NCBI GenBank assembly: GCA_009103225.1
Contig: RHPI01000777.1
Span: forward strand, 216,969 to 274,237
Source of the DNA: Chlorokybus atmophyticus
Taxonomy: Eukaryota > Streptophyta > Chlorokybophyceae > Chlorokybales > Chlorokybaceae
Direction: 5' to 3'
DNA length: 57,269 nt
Shown here: piece after piece, positions 21,657 through 32,565 of the stretch
Layout: each line of letters opens with the position of its first letter
Position numbering within the stretch: the first letter of the stretch is position 1
Notes under the pieces: model-generated
What the model was told of the DNA's origin: nothing
What the model saw: the letters and a program-made list of their open reading frames with translations, nothing else
Databases searched by the model: none
Program-made: the position numbers and the translations under genes

Positions 21657-24140
21657 CATGCGATAGACATAATGAAATAAACTCATAAACCATATATTAT
21701 TTACTATATCACCATGAATGCATTGTTTACATCTTATCATTACATGCGTAATCGTCATCAACACACAATCTCGGAGGTCATAACAGTTATTAGCCGATAG
21801 TCCTCACTGGCAGCCCGACAAGCTAATGTTTCCATCAATGTTTCAGCGAAAGCACGCAATCGGAAACCCGAAGTGCATTTTATACATGCGAGCTACTTTT
21901 TTATATAGGTTCATGTCTTCTCGAAACTATTTGTAAATGTCCCAAGGTGGGTCACCCAACGCTCTATCTACTCAATATTGGGCCCCAAACATGAAATACA
22001 ATTTGTGTGTTATGCAAACCTGTAAACACATGCAGTCCATGCTGTGCCGACGCCCCACAAACGCCAAATGTTGACGATGTCCCTATGCATGTGCGCATGG
22101 GTTTTGCAAAACCCCAAAACGTAGTCAATCTGAACAAGTTCATTGACATTAGTTCAATGACACAACGCTACACGCTATTGTTCTGCCAATAGGCCCTATG
22201 CCGGTACATTGTCTTGTCAAAGATAACGTGCAAGGCACTCACGTGGCGGGTAGTGTAATGTCCGGCCGCGCATGCACTTGGCCCCGGCTTTGCCACTGCA
22301 TACAGTGCAAGCTTGCGGGTGGTGGCGGTGTTGTTGTTGTGTCCCAGCGGCATGGCGGCTCGCAGAGCGGCGGCGCTGCTGCTGGTAGTCGCCTGCCGCT
22401 CTCTGCGGTGTGCAGGCCAAGGAGGATGGAGGCAAGGTGATGGGCTTCGCTCAGCCTCTTGACAGTGCTTAAACTAGAGTTGCTTCCGGCGCCTTTGCCA
22501 CATTTCTTCCAACGCACAGGCCCCCTAGCAACGACAAAGCTTTCCAACCACCGGTGCCGTCCAAGGCAAGCATTGGCTGCTCTCTTGCTAGTCCTCAACG
22601 CACAGTCCACTTTGGTTGGACGTCCATGGAGGTTTCAGATTTTGTGACCGTGTAGTGCATTGTGTGGTACTCAATGCAACACACACCGCTGACATGTGGA
22701 CTAAACGTCAGCTTGCACATGCTGTCATTGACACATGCTGCACAATTCGGCGCTGATCTCTTGCTGGCTGCAGGGGCTTGGCGTGGAGACTCAGTCCATT
22801 GGCGGAGTGGAGGTCGTCTTGGCTGAGCTTTGATGCCACCGTTAACGCTGGCCAGGCGGAGGCTCTGGTGGAGCAGCTGAAGGCGCTGAACGCTGTGTCG
22901 ATGTCCATTGCTGGCGACCATGTGAGCTTCCGACTGCCGCTCGACTTTGTGCAACAGCTCAGTATAGTGCCTGCACTGCGCTTCGTCACCAGGTCCGATC
23001 GCGCAACCATGGCCGGCAAAGCCCAGTCGCAGGGTGACAAAGCCATGGAAACCAACGCGCTCAAAGCCATGGTCCCCAGCCTGACCGGCGCTGGAGTCAA
23101 AGTTGGTGTGCTGTCTGACTCGTACGATGTGAGCTGCTATTGTTGCTGCTGTTGTTGTTGCTCGGGGCGTGGAGCACCAATAACACCGTTTGCGGCTGTA
23201 GGTACTAGAAGGAGCGGCCCAGGATGTTGGTAAGATGCAAAGTTTGTCTGGCACTAGTCTTTTTAATCCTTGTCAATTATACGTGCATGTGAGTGTCTCA
23301 GTTTCGTCGTCGTTTGAGTGTGCTCTTCAAGCAAAGCTAAGTGCACATTACCTGGCTCGCTAAGTCTTCTGTCATCATACGGCAAGTGGAGACCTCCCCG
23401 CTAATGTGGTTGTACGGGACGGTACCGCGGGAGCCGACGAGGGTAGAGCCATGTTACAGCTGCTAGGTTTCGCTTTTCTTCACCCGTGATGTCAGAGTGC
23501 ACATTGCAAGTGTAAACTTGCCAGGTGCATGACGTCGCCCCTAGCTCTCCGCTTTACTTCTAAACTCCATTCAACGGCCTAGCGGACTTTGCCAACGGTA
23601 TTAAGGCACTTGCTTAGAAAGGATGCAAAGTCGTAATTAACAACATTGTATACTTTACCGAGTCGTTCTGAGGACGGCACTGTTGGTACGTGCACATGCA
23701 TGGTATTACTGCAACATTGTGCGCTGCCGACACTGCTGCGTGTGGAAGGTGTCACTTGCGCCTTGTGCAGCTCAAGCGGTTGATCAAATGAAGGCAGCGG
23801 GTTCTGCATACTTCTCCCCTGCTCAGAACCAGGTGCACATTCCTACCGCAAGGTGTGCATGGGTGAGCCACTCACCCAATGGCTACATTGCTGACATTTG
23901 TTGTGTTCAGGCACGCCAAGCATGGGAGACAGGCAAGAGTTGCCTTCAAGAGTTGTGGTTGTTGCACATGTGCTTGTCGACTAACCTAACCTCACCGTTA
24001 CTTATCAATCCCATGTGCACAGTGACTTGGAGAGAAGATGCAGACGGTTTCTACTTGTTTGAACCAGGAAACGGGCTCCAGAAATTTGTTTTTACGGCAG
24101 GAAGCACAGCAATCATTGTGCTGCAAGTATGTCCCCCCCC

Positions 24141-24230
24141 NNNNNNNNNNNNNNNNNNNNNNNNNNNNNNNNNNNNNNNNNNNNNNNNNNNNNNNNNNNN
24201 NNNNNNNNNNNNNNNNNNNNNNNNNNNNNN
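24141..24230. other. Assembly gap (90 N)
   Basis: A run of N follows a poly-C stretch and precedes a long TC dinucleotide run, inside an intron of the subtilase pseudogene. Low complexity on both sides probably caused the gap, and its true length is unknown. Confidence 0.95.

Positions 24231-24305
<75 letters not shown>
24231..24305. repeat. TC dinucleotide microsatellite
   Basis: About 37 copies of TC run into the acceptor ctctgcag of the next subtilase exon, so the polypyrimidine tract of this intron is a microsatellite. The poly-Leu-Ser frames over it are artefacts. Confidence 0.95.
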
Positions 24306-24308
<3 letters not shown>

Positions 24309-25011
24309 GTGGGATCAACCCTTTGGAAACTGCGCTAGTGACATTGATCTGCTCTTTTATACATACGACCCTTTTAGAGTCCTGCAGTTTATTGGTGGCG
24401 ATGACTCAATCAACGTTGGTGGCGACCTGATTGCGGTACGCCAGCCGCTGTTGAGTGGGCTTGTTGAACAACTTTGTGATGCGCTGACTAAGTTTTCTGC
24501 AGAGATTCACACTGGACAACATTGGCAGCATTTATGATAATTATGCCTACCTCGCAATTAGGCACTTCAGTGGACCAGCACCACACCATGTTCAGTACGT
24601 TGACTTTGGGTCGTACGGACCATTGGAGTACATCACCAACTCTGCAGAATCCTTCGGTCATGCACAGGCCCGTGGTTGCTTCTCCACCGCCGCTGCATAG
24701 TAAGAAGTAGTGGGCATGGTCACGACCTGCTTGATATTGAACCAGTTGATTAGAGCAAAGATGATTCTCTGTTTGTAAACAGCTATAAGAAAACGCCACC
24801 ATTTGGGTTACTGCCACTGTTGTGGAGGACTTCAGCTCCGTTGGTGGTACGGCCATACTCTTTGATCCCCCGGGCACAAGGTCAGTCCGTGCAGCATAAC
24901 AGTACATTGCTCTTCCCGCGCATTATGATGCCTGAAATCTGACACGTCCCTCAGATGCAGGCTGGCAAAGCCTGTCATCCGTCTCAAGCCTGATGCAACC
25001 GCCCCTGATGA

Positions 25012-25530
25012 GTGTCTACTGGCGCAAACCGACTCTACACACATGAGCACATGCGTGTGCGTGCGAATGCGCATCGCACAAATACACGCATTTGTGTCAC
25101 ATACATGGCATTGCCTTTGCCTTTCTGCTGCACGTGCGCGCACGCAATTTCAAACCAACTCTACAAACACGAGCGTTCGGGCTTGCGCATGTGCCCACGT
25201 CTAGGGTCAGTTTCATGCATGCGCACATGCCACAGCCATCTTGCAGCATGCATACGTGCACAATCCGACCCTACAAGAGCACATGCACATTCGCACACGC
25301 CACTGTCACAGCAATGCCGCTTGCTGCATGAATGCGCACATGCACGCCAAAAACATCTTCCAATCGACTCCATGTAAGCATACGCACGCGCATGCGCATA
25401 CATCGCGCACACTCCACTGTCATGATGTTGCCTGCACACATGCGCGCGGGGCACACACATGCGCGCAGGCAGGCACACACGCACACATGTGTTCGCGCAC
25501 ATGCGCATGCACGCATACTGTCACAGTATT
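25012..25530. repeat. Alternating purine-pyrimidine intronic tract
   Basis: About 500 bp of an intron dominated by acatgcgc, gcgcacac and tgcatgc words, with imperfect internal repeats containing cactgtca. Such alternating purine-pyrimidine DNA can adopt the left-handed Z form. No gene is in it. Confidence 0.6.
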
Positions 25531-27059
25531 GCTGCGCTTGCTAATCTGCGGTTTGCTACAGATGGTACAGACACGACTTTCTTCGGTCAGGACAACGATG
25601 CAAACAACTTCCCCAACTTTTTCGGCACCTCAGCAGCAGGTGATATATGCGATGTGGTGTCGTATGGCAGTTGTGCTAGCTATCGACAGCTCTGAACCTG
25701 TACACACTTGCTGTGCAGCTCCACATGCGGCGCTTTGGCAGCGCTTCTGCGCCAGGCCAACCCGAGTTTGACTCCCGACCAAGTGTACAATATCCTGAGA
25801 CTTACTGCTGATGACATGAACAATCCATACACCTCTGGGTTTGACTTTGGCTTCGACTTTTCCACTGGGTGAGTAAGACATTTCATAGTCTTTGTGCCGC
25901 TATCTTGTCGAAAGTCTACACCTGTTGTCACTTACTTTGAGACTTGTGCAGGTACGGTTTTGTCAATGCCTTGACCGCATACACGGCCGCCAAATGCCGC
26001 ATTGCATGCGGGACGACCACCGTGACATGGCCATTCTATCTTGATCCCGGGTGCGGTCCGCAAGGGTTCCAGCTGACCTGCAACTCAGGGGTGCTGAGCT
26101 ACGCCACACCTTCCGGGACCTACCAGATTGCGCCACCCCTTCGCACAGACTACTTGCTGCTGCCGAGCGCAGTCACTACGCAGCTAACCGCGAACGGCTG
26201 CCCACCGGCAGCACCTTAAAGGGCTTCTCCACCATCGGCACGCCATTCAACATCAGCGGAAGCAATATGGTCATGGGCTATGGTAACAATGTGAAGGCAA
26301 GCTTCACCACCTACAGTGCGAACAATGCTCAGATCAGGACTGCCAGCTGCACGACCAGCAACACCAACGTGCCAACCTACTGCAACGGCACACGGTGCTG
26401 CTCGATGCCTCCAAGCCAGGCCGCCTTCCGCATCGCCTTCTCCAGCTCTGGTGGCTGCGGCGGTGCGGATATTTAGTGGCCTGCAGCAGTGAAGACCACA
26501 CCTGTCACCCCGGCCAGCGCCAAAGTCAACTATTTCCTGCGCTTGGACTTCACCGCACCACCTAGGTGCGTGCTGCTTTTATACACTGGCACTCTCGGAA
26601 AGACGTCTTTGCAGCCCAACCAGTGCTGTACCAGTAGCTTACACACAAATTCCATCAGGCCAAAAAGCACGCAAGGTTGTCCCGCAGCCATCTGGTCTGC
26701 ATCATCTTACACGTGCCGCTGGCCCTACAACCTGCCACGCACAACAACGCTCAGAGATGCTTTTGCGAGCACTGCAGCTAACAAGGCCATTGTGGACTCA
26801 CGCTTCCCCTCCTCGACCACGCTGCAGCAAGCATTGACTTCCACTGGACGAGCGTGGTAAGTGTCCTCATCAGTGCCAGTTGCGCTTCACTGCATCTGCA
26901 GAAACTCTCTTTGACTTGTCTGCCTGTGTGTGTACAGTATGCCACACTGGGGAGTCCAGGCAGTAGTGGCATTGCTCAACGCTTAGCAGATACGTTACCC
27001 GCTGTACATTAGCAAAGTCCAGACGCAGTTCCAGGCTGCATTGAAATCCATTGGAGACC

Positions 27060-28583
27060 GTAAGTGGTCGTTGCGCCTGGGTTACGCCTGCAACACTGCA
27101 TAGTCATCATCAGCTGACATGGTGTGCTTGGCTTGTGTTGTGCAGCTATCGCGCTCATCAGCATATTCATGAGGAACAATGTAAACAAGTGGCGCCCGCT
27201 CACCATATGCTAAGGCGGTTATGCAATATGCCGACCAAAACTATGTTTCATCCATACTTCCTCTTGCAAAGCAAGCTATGCGGCAAAAGTAGGACACAGA
27301 TAGTAGATCAATAAGTTGTGGGATGTCGCTGAGCAACCAGTTTTGTTCAGTTGGACCACACGTTGAATACAGTGAAAGTGATCGGTTTGTCCCATGCGGA
27401 GTGTTCACCTGTCCAACATTGCTAAATAACCTCGACATGGTTGTCAATGAAACTTGTCACATAGCAAGACAACGGTTTGCTGTGGTCGTGCTTGCCAAGC
27501 ACTGTTTGTGGCAGTGACGGCATAGCAGGAACCTGTGAACACAGCTGCTCTTATATAGCATATACCTGTTGGATTGAGGAAAGTTGTGCATATTCTGTGC
27601 GTGCGCAGGGGTTTTGCACTGCCAAGGTCGCAGTTACACTACTTGCAGTTTACTTGATTTGTATTTGAGTGGTTGCATGGTGCAAGTAGTCCTGTAGATA
27701 CCCGCTCACCATAGGCAGGCCGTAGATTTGCAGGAGTTTTAAATGTTCACCAGGACCTCTGTCACCTTTTGGTAGGGACGCCTGCTGCCGCGCATCCTCT
27801 CTGCACTGTTCCATCGTCGCATTGGGATCTCTGCAAATGAAATTGAAAATCGCGGGAAGTTGTTGATGTATAGCGCTGCACTAGTACATGCACCAACAGT
27901 ACGCAAAGACCACATTTGTAGCAACGCATATCGCTCTTGCAGCAAACAACTCTCGAAGTACCTCATACGGAAACAAGCAGCAAAGGTTTTGGCAGGCGCG
28001 CAAGCCATATTGCACGTATACTTGTACCCATCAACACGACTACCTCTCAACAAACTGCTCAAGACCATACACAGCCCACAACGGCAACAAGGCAAGTTGC
28101 TATTTTATCAAGTGCCCAGTGTTAGAAGAAAGAACACGATGGTAAGTGCACAGGTTGTACGCAGCTGTGAGCTTTACGTGACTGCTCGTTGGCTTTACAT
28201 TATAAAGCCAACGAGTAGTCAGGTAAGCACACACGAGCAGCTTCACGGGTGTGTTTGTGTGTAAGCAAAGACGCCAGCTGTGCCTGCGTGCGAGTTTGCG
28301 ACCGTTACCCGAGCGCAGGGCCACGGTTGATTTGCTTCTTCTCCTCTTGCATGCCCGCAAATCCCGCCGCCGCCGCCACCTTACAGACAGTTCATGTGAG
28401 GGAAGCTGCTCTCAACATACGTGAGGGAAGCTACTCTCAACATGCAAGTCACTGCAGGCTTGCGCACTGCGGCGCTTTGCTCAATGGCACGGCCGGGCAT
28501 CCGCCTTGCATTTGATGTTCAACGCATTGCCAAGGTTGGCTCGAAGTAGGTAAATCGGGACACAAAAGGGGGAAACTCGGGTC
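27060..28583. other. Intergenic region left of the gypsy element
   Basis: This holds a possible small two-exon minus gene (27680-28350, separate entry) and an inverted repeat at 28179-28221: tgactgctcgttggcttta against taaagccaacgagtagtca, 19-nt arms with one mismatch and a 5-nt loop. Nothing else is supportable. Confidence 0.4.
27680..28350 (-). CDS. Possible small gene of unknown function
   Basis: A short first exon may start with MQEEKKQINRGPALG just left of a GCC repeat (about 28350) and end at a G/GTAACG donor. A second exon after TTTGCAG at about 27836 reads RDPNATMEQCREDARQQASL and continues with a sensible frame to LQIYGLPM at a GTGAGC donor. The second exon has good coding character and clean splice signals, but I see no family motif and cannot define the 3' end. 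It could instead be a remnant. Confidence 0.3.
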
Positions 28584-28587
28584 GGAA

Positions 28588-29058
28588 CTGTCGGGTCGGG
28601 GGAAGTCGAGGGTCACATTATCTCGGGCCGCTGCAGGGAAAGTCATGCTTGCTAGCCCTGCTGCTGCAACATGTTATAACATGTGGCAAAAGTAAAAGAT
28701 AACCCAGCTTGTATGGCGAGGAGTGCTTGGTGGAGCTGCTCTACTGTTGCTGAGTCACACGGACATGTGGAGGCGGTGTCCTCCTTAGTGTACATGCTGT
28801 GCTGTAGGATACACAGTCAACAAGCCGACGCTATTTCCACAGCAATTGTCACTCGATACAGAACACAACTGATAACTGAACTCCCAAATGAACGGCTACG
28901 CGCGGCGCCTATGTAGGCTATGGTCGTGAGCTACCCTGAAGTCATGACCTAGCTACTGGTCGGGGACACGCGCGCGCTGGTATGTTGGTAGGCCGGGCGA
29001 CGGTTTTGATGTACACATGCCCGATGAAGGCTGGTATGTGTGGGCACTAGGCATGACA
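28588..29058 (-). repeat. Left (3') LTR of the gypsy element
   Basis: A 471-bp unit starting TGTCGGG and ending GGCATGACA on the plus strand, so it begins TG and ends CA in either orientation. Its second half (28831-29058) matches 43814-44040 at the right end. Its first half (28588-28826) is repeated at 29061-29296 just inside the element. Confidence 0.6.
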
Positions 29059-29060
29059 GC

Positions 29061-29296
29061 TGTCGGATCGGGGAAAGTTGAGGGTCACACTGTCTCGGGC
29101 CGCTGCAGGGAAAGTCATGCTTACTAGCCTTGCTGCAACATGTTATAACATGTGGCAAAAGTAAAAGACAACCCAGCTTGTATGGCGAGGAGTGCTTGGT
29201 GGAGCAACTCCACCGTTGCTGAGTCACATAAACATGTGGAGGCGGTGTCCTCCTTAGTGTACATGCTGTGCTGTAGGACACACAGTCAACAAGCCA
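29061..29296 (-). repeat. Extra half-LTR copy next to the 3' LTR
   Basis: This is a near copy of 28588-28826, placed two bases inside the left LTR and bordered on its inner side by ccccccct, i.e. a purine run directly before TGGCTTG on the coding strand. The arrangement half-LTR, LTR suggests a tandem rearrangement of the 3' end. Confidence 0.6.
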
Positions 29297-29345
29297 CCCC
29301 CCTGAGCTATTGGGGAGGTTCCAGCTCCAGAGCTCTAGAGCTCAG

Positions 29346-30743
29346 CTAACGCAGGTGAGGAGGACTGTTGGTGCGGCAATCGTCGCACCAGTACTCCTCC
29401 ATGGGTTTTGCGTCCAATGGGGGCTACAGACAGTAGCAATGCAGGCCCTTGTTGCAGCCATCGCAGAGCATCACGAGTGCGTCATCGCTGGTGCTGCCGC
29501 AGCGTTCACAGCGTGTGCTGCGGGAGGGGCGAGGGTGCTGGATGCGCGCGAAACCTGCTATGTAAGGGAGGTGACATGGCGCGCAGTTCACCATGTTGTC
29601 TTTCAACCTCTCGCTATTCTGACCAAGAAGGTCCAGCACTTTTGTGGGGTACACCTTGAGTACCTGGCAGACGGTGCGGCCCACGGAGGTGTCGAGCGTG
29701 TTCTTGGTGGCTGCCACGCGGTAGGCAAAGTCACCTGCTTGAAACCGCCGTTGGCGCTCCTTGTAGAAACCGCTTCGCACGCGCTCGTAGCACAGGGTGT
29801 CACGGTGCTGTGCAATGCGCAGGTTGTGGAAGGCCATCGGGACGGTGTGCTTAAAAAGCGTGGCGCGTGTGGTAATGTCGTGGTGCATCCGGTTGGGATT
29901 GTTGAGGTTATTTACCACACGGTCTACTTCCTGCTGTGCACGAAAGGGAAGCAACGGCGGACGCCCGAACATCAAGTAGTATAGGCTGTACTCGCGCAGA
30001 GCCGCCTGCTTCGACCATCGGTAACCAAGAGCCACCCACGGAAGGTGGTGGTCCCAGGTGGTCTTCTCATAATCGAGCACGTACTTGCGGAGTGCCTTCT
30101 TGATAGTCTGTACCGTCTACTCGGTGAGACCGTCGGCTTGAGGGTGGTCACGCGAAGTACGGCGAAGATCGATGTAGCATCTGTCCAGCAGGGTGTCGAA
30201 CTCCCCTCTGAACTCAGTGCCCTGGTCGATGATGACCTCAGCGCACCTGCCGAACCGGCTGAGGACATGGGAGAGGAAAGCTTGAGCCATCCCCCTGCTG
30301 CTCTTGTCGAATAATGGCACCAGCTCCACCCATTTGGAGAAGTGCTCGATCATGACAAGGATGTAGCGGTTGCCCCGCGCCGAGGGTGCCAAGTCTCCCA
30401 AGATGTTGAGTCTCAAGCAACAGAATAGCCCAGAGATGGGGAGAGGGTGCAAGGTGGCGCTGCGTGTGTTGAGGCTGGCGCGTACCATGTCACACTGCTG
30501 GCAGCGACTAACGAACCCCTGCACCTGTTTGGACAGCCCATACCACCAATATTGCGCCCTTACCAGGCTGACGGAGACTGACACCGAAGTGTCCAAGCTC
30601 CGTGTGGAGGGCAGCGATGATACCCTCGCGTGTGGCTGATGTTGGCACCTCCTTGTCCTCGTCCTGGACGCGGCGGTACACTTTGTCATCCGCCCACCGA
30701 TAGTGGCGGGTGCGCTGACTGACACGATCTTTCTCTCGTGCAC
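29346..30743 (-). pseudogene. Gypsy integrase with C-terminal PHD finger
   Basis: Integrase features in order: an HHCC-type zinc region (HTELGHFG, then FVSRCQQCDMVRA), core GNRYILVMIEHFSKWVELVP, VIIDQGTEFRGEF, HPQADGLTE, and a distal part with AFHNLRIAQHRDTLCY. The usual first catalytic Asp appears as Asn (LRLNILGDL, codon at 30405-30407). The C-terminus is a PHD finger: CERCGSTSDDALVMLCDGC, NKGLHCYC, PPL, then EYWCDDC, a Cys4-His-Cys3 pattern. PHD fingers read histone H3 tails, so this could steer integration. Stops interrupt it after TGLTE-like sequence and inside the finger (CYCL then stop then PPL). Confidence 0.8.
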
Positions 30744-32300
30744 TCATGTTGGAGGGAAGCTGGCCACTTTGAGGGAAGGAGAGTGATGGCTTGTTCAGCC
30801 ATATGTTCTGCCTGGTGTCGGTGGGTGCCAGCTCGGGTGTCGTCGACTTCGATGTCGACCGCGTGGACGTCCCCTAGGGGTGTGGTCAATGTGGGGTCAA
30901 TAGACTCAAGAGCAGGAACCTTCTCTGTCGTTGAGGTGGTGTTGGTCTGGCGCCTTGACCGTAACGCGGCAACAGCAAACATGGCCGCCATGGTGGGAGC
31001 TACTGCTGCGAGGCCGAGCTCGTGCCGAGCTCCGGTTGCATCGTTGGTACTGTGGTGAGGGTTGCGACTGAGGCCGTCATTGTCCTGGTTGGTGAGGCCG
31101 GCGCGGTGGTCGATCTCAAAGTCCTACTCCTGCAGCACCAGGGCCCAGCGAGCAAGTTTCCCTGTCAGATGTTGGTTGGTCATCAACCACTTGAGTGGCT
31201 GATGATCGGTGATCAGCTGGAATTGTCAACCAAAAAGGAAGGGTCTGAAGAAGGAAATCGCCCATACTGCAGCGAGGCACTCCCCCTCGTAGCTGCTGTA
31301 GTTGGCCTCAGCGCTGTTGTTGCTTCGGCTGGCGTACGACACCACCCGCTTCTTCTTGTTCTCATCGTGCTGTACCAGCACAGCCCCCATCCCAAGCTTG
31401 CTCCAGTCGGCGTGGAGGATGAAGGGCTTGTTGTAATTGAGACGTTGCAGGATGGGAGCGGTGGTGAGCCTGCGTTAGCTCCTCAAACGCCTGCTGTTGT
31501 GGCCCCTTCCACGCAAACTCCACCTTCTTCTTCAGGAGCTCGTTGAGGGGTCGCGCGATCTTTGCGAAGTTCTTCACGAACCGGCGATAGTAGTTGGCGC
31601 CCACAAAGGCATGCAGACGCGTAAGGTCTGTGGGAGCCGGGATAGCCGCCAAAGCCTCCACCTTTGCCTGCTGTACGTACACACCGTGGGGCACAATCAT
31701 GTGCCCTAGGTAGGGTACCTTGCGAGTGAAGACGGTGCACTTGTCGAGGTGCACTGTCATCCCCACCCCCTTGAGTCTTTTCAGCAATTGCTCGATGTGC
31801 TGCAGGTGCTTATCGTTACTGCGACTGAAAATGAGAATGTCGTCAATGTAGCATCGCGCGGAGTTCAGCCCCTTCAAGGCTTTGTCCATGACGCGCTGGA
31901 ACTTGGCAGGAGCGTTCTTCAGTCCAAAGGGCATGACCGTCCACTGGTACAGCTGCCGGTTGCCCCCGAAAGAGGTCTTGTGCTTGTCCTCCTCCTTGAT
32001 GGCGACCTGAGTGTGCCCTTGTCGCATATTCAGAATGCTGAAAACGGTGCAGTCTCCTACACCATCAAGATTACCCTCTGCAGTAGGCATTGAATACCTG
32101 TCTTGTGTGGTCTTGTTGTTTAGGGGGCGATAGTCGCCGCACATGCGCCGGTCCGTCTACTTGCCTGCTAAATCCTTCTGCCCCCTTTGGGGCATGACAG
32201 TCGCGGCCGCAAAGTCCGATGTGGACTCCTCAATCAGGCCTGCATCGAGCAGAGCCTTGCATCTCCGCTCCACCAAGTCTTCTTCCAACTTGGAGAGTCG
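30744..32300 (-). pseudogene. Gypsy reverse transcriptase and RNase H
   Basis: The intact frame 31362-32144 begins MCGDYRPLNNKT and contains FGLKNAPAKFQRVMD and CYIDDILIFS, standard Ty3/gypsy RT motifs. The first catalytic Asp is replaced (VFSILNMRQGH; Asn codon at 32028-32030). Upstream, IEESTSDFAAATVMPQRG belongs to the RT N-terminus but is separated by a stop. RNase H follows in shifted frames: DWSKLGMGAVLVQHDE, then YEGECLAAVWA and LITDHQPLKWL. The enzyme as encoded would be dead. Confidence 0.85.
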
Positions 32301-32565
32301 GTACTATCGTCGAAACACCGATTCGGTGTCCACCAACTCGATGTCCATCTGGTCAACTGAGCAAACTCCTAATTCCATTACGCTGAAACTGAGCTAACTT
32401 CTCCACTGGTTGAGGAGAGCCTCCAGTTGTTCTCGCATCTGGCCTGTAGCTAGTGGTCCAATGGCATGGGACCAAGAGGTGGCGTTGGCGACCACTAGGA
32501 TGACCTCCACAGTGACTGCTGCCTGCTCTTTGATATGGGCGATTTCGAGGGCGGTGTGTGCCACT

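Larger units (their letters stand above)
20177..22351. other. AT-rich intergenic region
   Basis: There is no supportable gene. The stretch 20640-21900 is distinctly AT-rich. It includes a strong hairpin (20601-20650) and a hexamer array (about 21605-21656), listed separately. Frames such as 20285-20625 have no motif. Confidence 0.5.
22352..27059 (+). pseudogene. Secreted S8 subtilase with WAK-like C-terminal domain, decayed copy
   Basis: This is the paralog of the gene at 55372. Recognisable pieces in order: a hydrophobic N-terminus (AAALLLVVAC), the prodomain, VKVGVLSDSYD with the catalytic Asp, DEGRAML and VHDVAP, an intact WDQPFGNCASDIDLLFYTYD segment, RLKPDATAPD, FFGTSAA followed after an intron by APHAA-type sequence with the catalytic Ser, and YGFVNALTAYTAAKC. 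The tail WPFYLDPGCGPQGFQLTC and GTRCC resemble the galacturonan-binding domain of wall-associated kinases. Decay: a TAA in exon 1; a net 6-base difference from copy B in exon 2 with two offset frameshifts; a lost donor after DEGRAMLQL (CTAGGT for GTAAGT); three stop codons in the exon at 23525-23671; and a frame change at about 26210. A 90-base N run interrupts it. The gene cannot make a full protein. Confidence 0.8.

Noticed and set aside
21502-21764. Arg-Ser and Thr-Val repeat frames
   Set aside because: They arise from the gtgacc hexamer array; no surrounding coding signal.
24038-24430. Leu-Ser repeat frames across the N gap
   Set aside because: They are translations of the TC microsatellite plus unknown bases.
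29310-29984. Plus-strand 224-codon frame over the integrase
   Set aside because: It is antisense to a clear integrase-PHD reading; no motif of its own.
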